38,895 bases of DNA from an uncultured Alphaproteobacteria bacterium (GTDB lineage Bacteria; Pseudomonadota; Alphaproteobacteria; RF32; CAG-239), in NCBI GenBank assembly GCA_947588655.1, contig CANPYS010000017.1, forward strand, positions 1-38,895, in the 5' to 3' direction. The position numbers were made by a program, and so were the translations under genes. Below are positions 1 through 8,818 of this stretch, one piece after another. Numbering within the stretch: the stretch's first letter is position 1; each line of letters begins with the position of its first letter. Below the pieces are notes generated by a model. The model was given only the letters and a program-made list of their open reading frames with translations, was not told the origin of the DNA and did no database searches.

Positions 1-48
1 AATCGAATAGATAAAGTACGCCATATGTTTAATAAAAAAGAAAATTAA
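1..48 (+). CDS. C-terminal end of a truncated upstream CDS (...NRIDKVRHMFNKKEN*), possibly portal protein by position
   Basis: Open frame from base 1 to TAA at 46-48; lies upstream of the capsid protease in a phage late operon. Identity inferred only from synteny. Confidence 0.3.
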   Translation, partial: NRIDKVRHMFNKKEN

Positions 49-88
49 GTTACTATTCGCTAAATTACAATTTATAGGGTAAAGATAA

Positions 89-114
89 TAGGAGCCGAAA
101 GGCTCTTATTTTTG
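89..114 (+). terminator. Rho-independent terminator
   Basis: GAGCC-GAAA-GGCTC hairpin followed by TATTTTTG. Confidence 0.5.
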
Positions 115-235
115 TGCCTTTAAATCCTATTCACTTACAAAACTTTTCTTATTATATATGTTAAATCGTATTCACTCTAAAAAGTTTGTTGTATTAAGAA
201 TGGTGTCGTGATAGATTTTTCTCAAAGGGATATAT

Positions 236-466
236 TTGGATTTTAATATTATTATTACGAATTTAGATTTAGTAGATGATGAACAAAAAAAGATTCTTGT
301 TTCTAATATAAAATCAAAGATATTAGAATTAAAAGAATTACTAAATGAAAGACATTCTCATAGACAACATATTCCTAATGTTGGAAAACAAATGTTCAAA
401 CAACAATTAGCATTAGTAGAAACATTAGAAAAGTGGATAATTGATTTTGAGAATAGTTTATGCTGA
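236..466 (+). CDS. Small hypothetical protein (76 aa)
   Basis: ORF with TTG start, downstream of AAAGGGA; sits between two terminators; no recognised domain. Confidence 0.35.
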   Translation: MDFNIIITNLDLVDDEQKKILVSNIKSKILELKELLNERHSHRQHIPNVGKQMFKQQLALVETLEKWIIDFENSLC

Positions 467-568
467 CTATGAGTGGTTTAGTATCTTAGGTATTTATGGA
501 AAATTAAAGGTAAATGCTTACGGTGAACAAAAACCTGAAGAAGATTAACAAATAATCTTAAATTTATG

Positions 569-597
569 AGCTCTCGAGAAATCGGGAGCTTTTTTTA
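569..597 (+). terminator. Rho-independent terminator before the capsid protease gene
   Basis: AGCTCTCG-AGAAAT-CGGGAGCT hairpin followed by T7. Confidence 0.7.
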
Positions 598-618
598 TAC
601 CTAAAAGAAAGGAACGAA

Positions 619-1731
619 ATGAAACTAATGCAAAAGACAGTGTGGGCAATAACGCCCGAGATGCTTTCATCAATGATAGCAATAGCGCACCAAACGAACA
701 AGAGTCCTGAGGCCATAGCCAAAGAAATGGGCCGCGACATGAAAAACACCTACGCCGTCTCTATTCGAGGCGGCGTTGCTGTTATACCGATAACAGGTCC
801 GCTATTCAGACACGCTAATCTTCTGACGGCGGTCTGTGGTGCAACATCTTATGAACTCTTGGCACAAGACTTTAACAAAGCCCTGAATGATCCGAACATA
901 TCAGCCATTTTGTTTGATATAGACAGTCCGGGTGGTGAAGTTAACGGTTGCTCGGAGTTGGCCGATATGATCTACAAGGCTCGCGGTAAAAAGCGAATTA
1001 TCGCCTATGCGTCAGGCTCTTGTTGCTCGGGAGCCTATTGGATTGCCTCGGCTTGCGACAAGATTATGGTGGCGGATACTGCGATTGTCGGTTCCATTGG
1101 AGTTGTGTCTATCTTTGAAAAAGAGGACGAGAAGCAAACCATAGAGATTGTTTCTTCGCAAAGCCCGAACAAGCGACCGGATGTGGAAACAGAAGAAGGG
1201 AAAGCCAAAATCCAGGCTCATATTGATGCGTTGGCAGAGGTTTTTATTCATAAAGTTGCGCTTAACAGGGATATCTCCCCGAAGGAAGTTATCGAAAACT
1301 TCGGTGGCGGAGATGTTTTTGTTGGGCAAAAAGCCGTCAGTATCGGTCTGGCGGACAGCCTAGCTTCGTTTGAAGCCATCATCTCAGACCTTAACACTCA
1401 ATCAACGGAGAAATCATTCATGAATGATACTTTAGAAAAAACGTCTGTTGACATCAAAGCACAGGAACGCGAGCGCATGTCTCAAGTTCTTTCTGCCGAA
1501 AATGTCAAAGGCAAGGAAGCAACTGCTCAGACATTGCTTGCCAAGACCGATTTGTCAGCATCTGACATTTTGGCCATTTTAGAAACAGTGCCGGTTGCCA
1601 AACAAACCAATGCGCTTGATGTGGCAATGGCACAAATCAAAAACCCGGCGATCACACCATCTGCCGAGGATAAAGAAGAAACACCCGAAGACGTTGCTAA
1701 GCGCATCGCTTCTTACACAATTGGAGGTTAA
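619..1731 (+). CDS. S49 family peptidase (phage capsid maturation protease, lambda gpC-like)
   Basis: SppA/ClpP-like motifs (FDIDSPGGEVNG, YASGSCCSGAYWIASACDKI, VGSIGVV); followed by decoration and capsid proteins. Confidence 0.93.
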   Translation: MKLMQKTVWAITPEMLSSMIAIAHQTNKSPEAIAKEMGRDMKNTYAVSIRGGVAVIPITGPLFRHANLLTAVCGATSYELLAQDFNKALNDPNISAILFDIDSPGGEVNGCSELADMIYKARGKKRIIAYASGSCCSGAYWIASACDKIMVADTAIVGSIGVVSIFEKEDEKQTIEIVSSQSPNKRPDVETEEGKAKIQAHIDALAEVFIHKVALNRDISPKEVIENFGGGDVFVGQKAVSIGLADSLASFEAIISDLNTQSTEKSFMNDTLEKTSVDIKAQERERMSQVLSAENVKGKEATAQTLLAKTDLSASDILAILETVPVAKQTNALDVAMAQIKNPAITPSAEDKEETPEDVAKRIASYTIGG

Positions 1732-1734
1732 AAT

Positions 1735-2073
1735 ATGACAGTACAAGGATTTACGGACCAAGGGTTCACAATTGCCGATAATTTATTGGCGGGCGAATTT
1801 CCAAGAGTTAGCATTGTGGCCACAATTACAGGTGGTTCTTATGAAAAAGGAACAGTATTGAGTAAATCTGATGACAAATATACGATTTGCTCTGATGAGC
1901 CCGAGGCAATTTTAGCTGAAACCGTTGATGCTTCTTCAAAAGATAAACAAGCCGTTATTTATTTAACCGGCGAATTTAATTTGGCGGCTTTGAATGCCGG
2001 TGTTGATGTCTCAACCCTGATTGATAAGCTTAGGGCTAAAAGCATCTTTATTAAAACAAATCAAGCATATTGA
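1735..2073 (+). CDS. Head decoration protein (lambda gpD family)
   Basis: Size, sequence character (GSYEKGTVL...YLTGEFN) and position between protease and capsid. Confidence 0.85.
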   Translation: MTVQGFTDQGFTIADNLLAGEFPRVSIVATITGGSYEKGTVLSKSDDKYTICSDEPEAILAETVDASSKDKQAVIYLTGEFNLAALNAGVDVSTLIDKLRAKSIFIKTNQAY

Positions 2074-2085
2074 AAGGAATAAATA

Positions 2086-3114
2086 ATGGATATTTTCTCT
2101 ACAAACGTGCTCGCAAAAGTCGTTGAGCGTTTACATACGCCTTCGTCTTTCTTGTTAGATACTTTTTTTCCGAATGTGCAAACTTCGGATAAAGAAGAAA
2201 TTTTCTTTGATGTGACGGACAGTAAACCGCGCATTTCTCCGTTTGTTTCACCTTTGCTTCCCGGAAAAGTCGTTGATAGCGGTGGTTATCAGACCAAATC
2301 TTTCAAACCGGCTTATGTGAAAGATAAACGTCGTTTTGATGCGAATATTCCGTATAAACGCATTGCCGGTGAAACAATAGGCGGCGCATTATCTCCGGGT
2401 CAACGTTATGAACGCGCCTTGGCTACAACTTTGACTGACCAGTTGGAAAACTTGACACGTCGTGAAGAAGTTATGGCAGCTGAAATCTTAAGAACCGGAC
2501 AAGTTGTTGTTTCCGGCGATGGTTATCCGTCAACAACAGTTAATTTTGGGCGAGATGAGGCCTTGACAAAAGCTCTGATCGGCTCTGCTACATGGGAAAC
2601 ATCATCAGTTAATCCGATAAGCGACCTTGAAGATTGGGCAGATTTGATTCAAAGCAAATCCGGGGTTGTGGCAAAAACCGTCATTATGGATCCGGATGCT
2701 TGGAAAATCTTTCGTTCAAAAGATGATGTCAAAAAGTTCTTGGACTATCGCAGAGGCACAAACAACACTTTGAATGTTGATCCGTTTATACGCGGTGAAA
2801 ACTCAAAAGTGCGCTTTGTCGGTTCTATCGGTGACTTTGATATTTACGTTTATAATGATCTTTATATCAATGATACCGGCGTTGAAACAAAACTTTTGCC
2901 GTCAAAAACAGTTATTTTGGGCGCCAAAGACGGACTTGAAGGTACTCGTTGCTATGGGGCTATTCATGATGAAAAAGCAAACTGGACCGCTCATCGCTAC
3001 TTTACGAAGTCGTGGGTTGAAGAAGATCCATCGGTTCGTTGGCTGTTATTGCAATCTGCGCCCTTGGTCGTTCCTTATCGTCCGAATGCAACATTGTGTG
3101 CAACCATTGGTTAG
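2086..3114 (+). CDS. Major capsid protein (lambda gpE family)
   Basis: 342 aa with GpE-like features (RRFDANIPYKRIAGE, MDPDAWKIF) and synteny. Confidence 0.93.
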   Translation: MDIFSTNVLAKVVERLHTPSSFLLDTFFPNVQTSDKEEIFFDVTDSKPRISPFVSPLLPGKVVDSGGYQTKSFKPAYVKDKRRFDANIPYKRIAGETIGGALSPGQRYERALATTLTDQLENLTRREEVMAAEILRTGQVVVSGDGYPSTTVNFGRDEALTKALIGSATWETSSVNPISDLEDWADLIQSKSGVVAKTVIMDPDAWKIFRSKDDVKKFLDYRRGTNNTLNVDPFIRGENSKVRFVGSIGDFDIYVYNDLYINDTGVETKLLPSKTVILGAKDGLEGTRCYGAIHDEKANWTAHRYFTKSWVEEDPSVRWLLLQSAPLVVPYRPNATLCATIG

Positions 3115-3123
3115 GAGGTATAA

Positions 3124-3357
3124 ATGCGTATTAAGACCTTAATTACATTAGTTGTGTCTGCGGGCAAGGAAATTGCTCCCGGAAAGGAGTATGATTTAAA
3201 CGAAGCGGATGCAAAAAGTCTGATAGAACGTGGTTTTGCTGTAGCTGTTAAGGGAGGTCAAAAGCCGGCAGCACAGCAACAACAATTACAGAAATCTGAT
3301 AAAACAGGGGGTAAAGATGAGCCTTCCTCTCAAAAAGGCGGTGGACAGCCTGTTTAG
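3124..3357 (+). CDS. Small phage head protein, hypothetical
   Basis: ORF with RBS AGGAGGTATAAATG; located between capsid and head-tail genes. Confidence 0.6.
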   Translation: MRIKTLITLVVSAGKEIAPGKEYDLNEADAKSLIERGFAVAVKGGQKPAAQQQQLQKSDKTGGKDEPSSQKGGGQPV

Positions 3358-3610
3358 TCGGTGCGGAACGATCGGGAATTATCAAGGACGTGAAGTCCTT
3401 TTTTTATTGACCGAACCGGATGAAATTGTTGGTGTGGGCTTTGTTAATGCTCACACCAACACGCATTTTATGAAGATTCGGATTTCTGATGCGCCTGATT
3501 TAGCTGTCGGGGATACGATAGAAACAGATACGGTCACTTATCGGATACATACGGAACCGGTCAAAGATATTCATAATCTGATATGGAGTGTCGATGTGCT
3601 ATGCAATTAA
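3317..3610 (+). CDS. Head-tail joining protein (gpFII-like), putative
   Basis: 97 aa, overlaps the preceding gene; synteny and beta-rich sequence. Confidence 0.55.
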   Translation: MSLPLKKAVDSLFSRCGTIGNYQGREVLFLLTEPDEIVGVGFVNAHTNTHFMKIRISDAPDLAVGDTIETDTVTYRIHTEPVKDIHNLIWSVDVLCN

Positions 3611-4176
3611 AACTTGCACTACAAGGGAAACTGTCTGATGTTATGGAAAAGCACTATTCAGAAGCTGCCAAGGCTGTTACATTAGGAATATCGGCGGCAA
3701 CAAACGGATTAAAAAGTTCTTTACGTGAACAAGTTCGGTCAGCCGGTATGAGTTCCAGAATGGCAAACACTTGGCGTGGTATCGTCTATCCGAAAGGGAA
3801 AACGAGTATTCGTGCAGCAGGTTTAGTCTATTCTAACGCCGAAAAGATTATGCAAGGCTTTGAATATGCAAGCATTATCAGAGGCAAAAATGGTTTATGG
3901 CTTGCCATTCCGACCGATGCAATCCCGAAAAAAGCACGCGGTAAACGTATGACACCGGCACTTTATGAGCAGATGAAAGGCGTGCGGCTACAATTTGTGT
4001 ATCGCCGCAATGCCTGTTCATTACTTGTCCATACCCAAAAGAAAAAGACGGTCATCGCCTTTATCTTGGTACCGCAAGTTAAAATGCCGAAATTGATTAA
4101 CTTTGAAAGTGAAAGCGAGCGTTGGCAAAACAAAGTGCCGAGCTTGATTTTACAAAATTGGGGCGAAGATGAGTAA
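3601..4176 (+). CDS. Putative phage neck/minor tail component
   Basis: ORF overlapping the neighbouring genes; start taken at ATG 3601 (ORF track extends to 3583); position in head-tail module. Confidence 0.55.
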   Translation: MQLKLALQGKLSDVMEKHYSEAAKAVTLGISAATNGLKSSLREQVRSAGMSSRMANTWRGIVYPKGKTSIRAAGLVYSNAEKIMQGFEYASIIRGKNGLWLAIPTDAIPKKARGKRMTPALYEQMKGVRLQFVYRRNACSLLVHTQKKKTVIAFILVPQVKMPKLINFESESERWQNKVPSLILQNWGEDE

Positions 4177-4594
4177 AAGAGAACTCGTTTTAAACACTTT
4201 ATTTGAAAAACTTTCAACGCTTGATGTGGCCGTTAAACGCAATGATCCTCTTCCACAAAAAATCCCTGAGGGTGGTTTGATTATCCTGCGCGATGGTAAT
4301 GTCGGCGATCCGGAGATTTTATTGTCGCCGCCTTGCTACATTTTCACACATCGGGCCGAACTGGAAGTCATCGTTCAAAAGGAAACACCGACTGAGCGCG
4401 ATCAAGCCTTGGACTGGCTGTTAGTTGAAATCGGTGAACTTTTACAAGAAGACCCAAGCCTCAGTGGTGAAGTTGATTATATGCACGCGGATCCACCCGA
4501 GTTTGTGGAAGAACCGGTCGAAGGCGGTATCCCCATCAAAGGTGCGATCGTTCCCATTGTCCTTGAATACACCTCAAATTCTAACTTAATTTAA
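4169..4594 (+). CDS. Putative tail terminator/minor tail protein
   Basis: 141 aa, directly upstream of the tail tube gene. Confidence 0.55.
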   Translation: MSKRELVLNTLFEKLSTLDVAVKRNDPLPQKIPEGGLIILRDGNVGDPEILLSPPCYIFTHRAELEVIVQKETPTERDQALDWLLVEIGELLQEDPSLSGEVDYMHADPPEFVEEPVEGGIPIKGAIVPIVLEYTSNSNLI

Positions 4595-4608
4595 CAAAGG
4601 AGACAATT

Positions 4609-5550
4609 ATGTCACGAGCATATGGCTGGAATGCCAAACTATTAATTGCTGAAGAAAGTACTTACGGTACTCTTTCTTCGGGAACTTATACCCAAGTACC
4701 GTTTGCCTCAAGCGCTATTGATAGCGAACAAGGGCTTATTTCTTCAAATGTTTTGGGACTTGGACGCGATCCGACCACGCCTTTTCAAGATGTTATCAAC
4801 GTGGAAGGCGATTTGTCAGTACCGGTTGATCTCAGAAACATCGGAATTTGGCTGAAAGCTGTTTTCGGAGCCCCGGAAACGACCAACGAGGATGGTATTT
4901 ATACGCATACATTTGACAGCGGTAAAACCTCGCTTCCGAGCTATTCACTTGAATTAGGATTAGCCGAAGTGCCTGAATATATCAGATTCCTTGGCGCACG
5001 TGCGAATTCTATTGCCTTTAACTTTGCTAGGTCTGGTGAAGCGCAAGCTACAGTTTCTTTAATGGCACAAAGCGAAACAGCCTTTGAAACATCTGTTTCC
5101 GAAACACCTGAAATCAAAAAATATACGCGTTTTTCACAATTTCAAGGTTTTATCAAATCCGGTGGCGAAACATTGGCTAATGTAACCGGTGCCTCGGTTA
5201 CCTATTCAAATAACCTTGAAAAAATTGAGACAATCCGGAGCGATGGTAAGGTTGAAGCTATTGATTTGGGTGTGGCCTCTTTATCCGGTTCGATTGCGGT
5301 TCGTTATGGCGATAACTCTTTAATGGACAAGGCAAGAACCGGTGTGCCGGTGGACATGGAGCTTGGTTATCAGCTCTCCGAAACACAAAAATTGGTTATT
5401 ACCTGCCATGAAGTCTATCTGCCAAAACCGAAACGTTCCATTTCAGGCCCGGGCGGCATTGAGTGCTCTTACGATTTTCAAGGGGCTAAGAATGCCGAAC
5501 TCGGCAAAATGGTAACCGTACAATTGATTAATGATGTGGAGGAATACTAA
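4609..5550 (+). CDS. Phage tail tube protein
   Basis: 313 aa with tube-like sequence (AYGWNAKLLIAEESTYGT...), RBS AAAGGAGACAATTATG, synteny. Confidence 0.8.
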   Translation: MSRAYGWNAKLLIAEESTYGTLSSGTYTQVPFASSAIDSEQGLISSNVLGLGRDPTTPFQDVINVEGDLSVPVDLRNIGIWLKAVFGAPETTNEDGIYTHTFDSGKTSLPSYSLELGLAEVPEYIRFLGARANSIAFNFARSGEAQATVSLMAQSETAFETSVSETPEIKKYTRFSQFQGFIKSGGETLANVTGASVTYSNNLEKIETIRSDGKVEAIDLGVASLSGSIAVRYGDNSLMDKARTGVPVDMELGYQLSETQKLVITCHEVYLPKPKRSISGPGGIECSYDFQGAKNAELGKMVTVQLINDVEEY

Positions 5551-6086
5551 TGTTAAAGTTAAAATTTAAGAATGAGCCTTATTGGCTTGATTTGGGAATG
5601 GGTGTCCGGGTTAAAGTTAAACCCTGCACATCTTCTGTGTTTTATGAAGCAAAAGCCGATATGAATTCTAAGGTGGCCGATATGGCCAAGCGCATTAAAG
5701 ATGTTCGCGAAAACGGAGCAAAAGATGAAAACTTGCCTGATTTAGAGGACCTCACAAAGCGTGAAGCCTTTGCTGATCAGCAGTTAATCTTGGGGCTTGC
5801 GCTGGCGGGTATCATTGAATGGGACGGCATTTTGGAAGCCGAAACAGACGAAAAAGCACCGTTGACACCGGTCAAAATTGAGGAGCTCTTCACGAACTTT
5901 TGGAGTATCGCCGAAACATTCAGACAACAGTATTGCGGCATTCAAGAAATACTCGAGGCCGAAAAAAACGCATATACGCCCGAGCAAGATGGCACTTCGG
6001 CTCCGGGCGAAACTACTGCCAAGGATGCGGCGAGCAAGAAATCAACTGCCCCATCTACAGATGCCGATATGTCGAAACAACCTTAA
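5550..6086 (+). CDS. Tail assembly chaperone, short zero-frame product (gpG-like)
   Basis: Between tail tube and tape measure; low-complexity C-terminal tail in zero frame. Confidence 0.75.
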   Translation: MLKLKFKNEPYWLDLGMGVRVKVKPCTSSVFYEAKADMNSKVADMAKRIKDVRENGAKDENLPDLEDLTKREAFADQQLILGLALAGIIEWDGILEAETDEKAPLTPVKIEELFTNFWSIAETFRQQYCGIQEILEAEKNAYTPEQDGTSAPGETTAKDAASKKSTAPSTDADMSKQP

Positions 6087-6271
6087 AAACCACAGAAGGA
6101 CATCAGGCTTGGGAGGTTTTATTAAAACTTTCCGAGCCTGACCTTGGGGTTGCGCTGACGGTGGCTGAGAATTTGGGATTAAAAAGTGCGGTAATGACTG
6201 AACTGTTATCTGTCGGAATCCAAGGAATTAAGGCCGGCATGAGTGATATGTCAGAAAGTGGCAGAAGCTAA
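5550..6271 (+). CDS. Tail assembly chaperone, -1 frameshift fusion product (gpGT-like), ~240 aa
   Basis: Zero frame contains gaA AAA AAC at 5963-5969; the -1 frame is open from before 5963 to 6271 and encodes a protein-like C-terminus (HQAWEVLLKLSEPDLGVALTVAENLGLKSAVMTELLSVGIQGIKAGM). Confidence 0.7.
5963..6009 (+). promoter_or_regulatory. Programmed -1 ribosomal frameshift signal
   Basis: Slippery A_AAA_AAC (5963-5969), 7-nt spacer, hairpin arms CGCCCGAG (5977-5984) and CTCCGGGCG (6001-6009). Confidence 0.75.
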
Positions 6272-6334
6272 GTCAGATATCTTGAATTTTTATTTTGTGT
6301 TTGATATTAATAGAGTAAAAAGAAAGGATTAGTC

Positions 6335-6793
6335 ATGAAAAAGATACTTTTTGCCTTATGTTTTTGTCTCTTAACTTTTAATGCAAATGCGCAAATTCGT
6401 TGTCATGAAGACAGTCTCGGATATCGGAATTGCAGTGGAACAAATTCTGATGGTGAATACGTAAACATTCGCTCGCATACAGACAGCCTTGGCTACACAA
6501 ATACCTACGGTTCAATTGGCGACAGAGATGTAAATACGCGCTCTCATACCGATAGCCTTGGATACACGAATACTTACGGCTCTATTGGCGATGATGACGT
6601 AAACACCCGTTCACATACTGACAGCCTCGGTTATACAAATACATATGGTTCAATCGGCGACAGAGATGTTAATGTTCGCTCATATACGGATAGCCTGGGA
6701 TACACAAACTCCTATGGAAATATTGGTGATGACAGCTTTAATTCTCGTTCACATACTGATAGCTTAGGTTATACAAACTACTACGACTATTAA
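6335..6793 (+). CDS. Secreted tandem-repeat protein (probable prophage cargo)
   Basis: N-terminal signal peptide (MKKILFALCFCLLTFNANA) followed by imperfect 23-aa repeats RSHTDSLGYTNTYGSIGDRDVNT. Confidence 0.8.
   Translation: MKKILFALCFCLLTFNANAQIRCHEDSLGYRNCSGTNSDGEYVNIRSHTDSLGYTNTYGSIGDRDVNTRSHTDSLGYTNTYGSIGDDDVNTRSHTDSLGYTNTYGSIGDRDVNVRSYTDSLGYTNSYGNIGDDSFNSRSHTDSLGYTNYYDY
6470..6790 (+). repeat. Tandem 69-bp coding repeat
   Basis: CGC-TCN-CAT-AC... repeat starts at 6470 and 6539 (69-bp period) and continues in frame. Confidence 0.85.
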
Positions 6794-6814
6794 TTAAAAC
6801 AAATTTCAACAAGG

Positions 6815-6848
6815 CACCTCAACCGTTTGGTTGGGGTGTTTTTTTATG
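6815..6848 (+). terminator. Rho-independent terminator
   Basis: CACCTCAACC-GTTT-GGTTGGGGTG hairpin followed by T7. Confidence 0.85.
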
Positions 6849-6858
6849 GAAAAAACGA

Positions 6859-6990
6859 ATGAACACAGCGAAAAAACTTTCAATCAGGCTTGAAGCGGTG
6901 GGCGGCGATAAGGTCCGACAAGAGTTCAAGAATATCGGCTCAGACGTCCTTTCAGCGGATAACTCAAGTCATGCGACCTGCAAACGATAA
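6859..6990 (+). pseudogene. Truncated 5' fragment of tape measure gene
   Basis: MNTAKKLSIRLEAVGGDKVRQEFKNIGSD matches the N-terminus of the intact gene at 8830; an 8-nt deletion shifts the frame to a TAA at 6988-6990. Confidence 0.9.
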
Positions 6991-7033
6991 CCTAAAAGTC
7001 TTGGATAACACTTGGCTAGAACTCTTTTAAAAA

Positions 7034-7080
7034 TTGCTTTATAAAGCAAGTTAAACCACATAAAATGCTTTATAAAGCAA
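7034..7080. promoter_or_regulatory. Two palindromic operator candidates for the HipB repressor
   Basis: TTGCTTTATAAAGCAA (7034-7049) and TGCTTTATAAAGCA (7066-7079), centres 31 bp apart, upstream of hipB. Confidence 0.7.
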
Positions 7081-7156
7081 TTTTTATAAAAAATGACTTG
7101 ATTTCTTTTTTAAATTTCACTAATCTGTTTATGTGAATTTTAAGCAAGGAGCAAAT

Positions 7157-7498
7157 ATGGTTAAAAGAAAAGTCCTAGAAAGATCAACACCTAGTGCTGT
7201 AGAGAAAACGATAAAAGGCTTGGGCGAAAATTTAAGAACAGCTCGTTTACGTCGCAAGCTGACAATAAAAGAAGTTGCTGATAAAATTGGTGTCGGTATT
7301 CGTGTGGTAAGTGATGCTGAGCACGGTAAACCAACAACTTCCATTAAAGTTTATATGGCTCTTTTATGGGTTTACGATTTGCTAGAATCGGCAGTAGATT
7401 TAGCAAACCCGCTAAAAGATGAAATTGGCTTGCGCTTATTCAGTCTAAAAGATCCTAAACGCAGTCGAAATAAGGAGACAATAGACAATGACTTCTAA
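7157..7498 (+). CDS. HipB-like XRE family antitoxin
   Basis: HTH region (LGENLRTARLRRKLTIKEVADKIGVGIRVVSDAEHGK); SD AAGGAG; stop overlaps hipA start by 11 nt. Confidence 0.85.
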   Translation: MVKRKVLERSTPSAVEKTIKGLGENLRTARLRRKLTIKEVADKIGVGIRVVSDAEHGKPTTSIKVYMALLWVYDLLESAVDLANPLKDEIGLRLFSLKDPKRSRNKETIDNDF

Positions 7499-8759
7499 AA
7501 AGCAAGAATGCTTTGTATATATGACATTGCCCGGTCAAACCGACCAAATAACAGCGGGTAAATATGTTTTAGAAAAGACAGAACAAGGGATTGATGTTGG
7601 GCATTTTGTTTATGGCAGGTCTTACTTAAGTCGTGCTGATGCAGTTGAGATTGATCCTATAGAATTAAAACTAAAAAATAAAGTATTTAATACAGTTACT
7701 ATGAAGGGTGTCTTTGGGGCATTACGTGATGCTTCTCCTGACTATTGGGGCCGTAGAATCATTGAGCATAATTTAAAAGTTGCTCAGGCAGATGAAATGA
7801 CTTATTTACTTCAGTCGGCAGATGACCGTATAGGAGCTTTAGGGTTTGGACTTAATCAAACACCGCCTGCTCCAAATAGAGTATTTAATCAAAAAATACA
7901 GCTTGATAGATTGCAAAAAGAAGCAGAATTATTAATAAATGAGGAAGTAAAGCCTGAAAATCCTGTTACGGCACAAGTACAAGAACTTTTGCTCATTGGA
8001 ACCTCTATGGGGGGAGCTCGTCCAAAGGCAGTTATTGAAGATGATAATAAGCTGTGGGTGGCGAAATTCAACCGTTCAGATGATAAATGGAACAACGCAT
8101 TAGTTGAATATGCTATGCTGAAACTTGCAGAAAAATGCGGAATAGAAACAGCTTTAAGCAAGGTTGTTTCTGTTGCGGGAAAAGATGTCTTACTTGTCAA
8201 GCGTTTTGATAGAGAAAAAGCTTTAGATGGATATCTGAGATATCGGATGATAAGTTCATTAACAGTTTTGCAAGCCGGTGATGATTATACTCAGCGAGAA
8301 AAATGGTCTTATATTCGATTAGCAGAAGAGTTAAGGCGCATATCAAAACAAGCAAAACGTGATGCGGAACAGTTGTTCAGACGGATGGTATTTAATGCGC
8401 TTATTTCTAATACAGATGATCATCCGCGTAATCATGCTTTTATTGCACAGGATAAAAATTGGCAACTCTCACCTGCATATGACTTAACACCAAACCCGTT
8501 GGTGAGCATAGAACAACGTGATTTAGCAATGATTTGCGGTCGTATGGGACGTTTTGCTAATAAAGATAATTTGTTGTCAGAAGCAGATAAGTTCTTACTG
8601 AATCAAGATCAGGCAAAAAAAATTATTGATGATATCTATAAAATTGTAAAAAACGAATGGTATGCCATAGCAAGGTATGCAGGAGTAACCGAAACAGATT
8701 GTGAAAAAATTAAATCTTCTTTTGTTTATGAAGGATTTAATTATAATCAAAAATCTTAA
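7488..8759 (+). CDS. HipA family serine/threonine kinase toxin
   Basis: HipA-like N-terminal domain and catalytic region NALISNTDDHPRNHAFI...LSPAYDLTPNP. Confidence 0.92.
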   Translation: MTSKKQECFVYMTLPGQTDQITAGKYVLEKTEQGIDVGHFVYGRSYLSRADAVEIDPIELKLKNKVFNTVTMKGVFGALRDASPDYWGRRIIEHNLKVAQADEMTYLLQSADDRIGALGFGLNQTPPAPNRVFNQKIQLDRLQKEAELLINEEVKPENPVTAQVQELLLIGTSMGGARPKAVIEDDNKLWVAKFNRSDDKWNNALVEYAMLKLAEKCGIETALSKVVSVAGKDVLLVKRFDREKALDGYLRYRMISSLTVLQAGDDYTQREKWSYIRLAEELRRISKQAKRDAEQLFRRMVFNALISNTDDHPRNHAFIAQDKNWQLSPAYDLTPNPLVSIEQRDLAMICGRMGRFANKDNLLSEADKFLLNQDQAKKIIDDIYKIVKNEWYAIARYAGVTETDCEKIKSSFVYEGFNYNQKS

Positions 8760-8784
8760 AAAGACAAACTTTCTGATAGATAAC

Positions 8785-8818
8785 CACCTCAAGGTTTAGG
8801 CCTTGGGGTGTTTTTTTA
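8785..8818 (+). terminator. Rho-independent terminator
   Basis: CACCTCAAGG-TTTAGG-CCTTGGGGTG hairpin followed by T7; stem differs from the 6815 copy with pairing preserved. Confidence 0.85.

Larger units (their letters stand above)
6815..7010 (+). repeat. Left copy of a ~200-bp direct repeat (terminator + tape-measure start)
   Basis: Near-identical to 8785-8990. Confidence 0.9.

Noticed and set aside
1012-1329. Minus-strand ORF inside the S49 protease gene
   Set aside because: Antisense to a clear conserved gene; no RBS or recognisable domain.
5878-6141. ORF 5878-6141 in the third frame over the tail chaperone
   Set aside because: It is neither the zero frame nor the -1 frame required by the slippery site; Arg-rich shadow translation.
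6470-6790. CRISPR-like array
   Set aside because: The 69-bp repeat is in-frame coding sequence for a tandem-repeat protein with no spacer structure.
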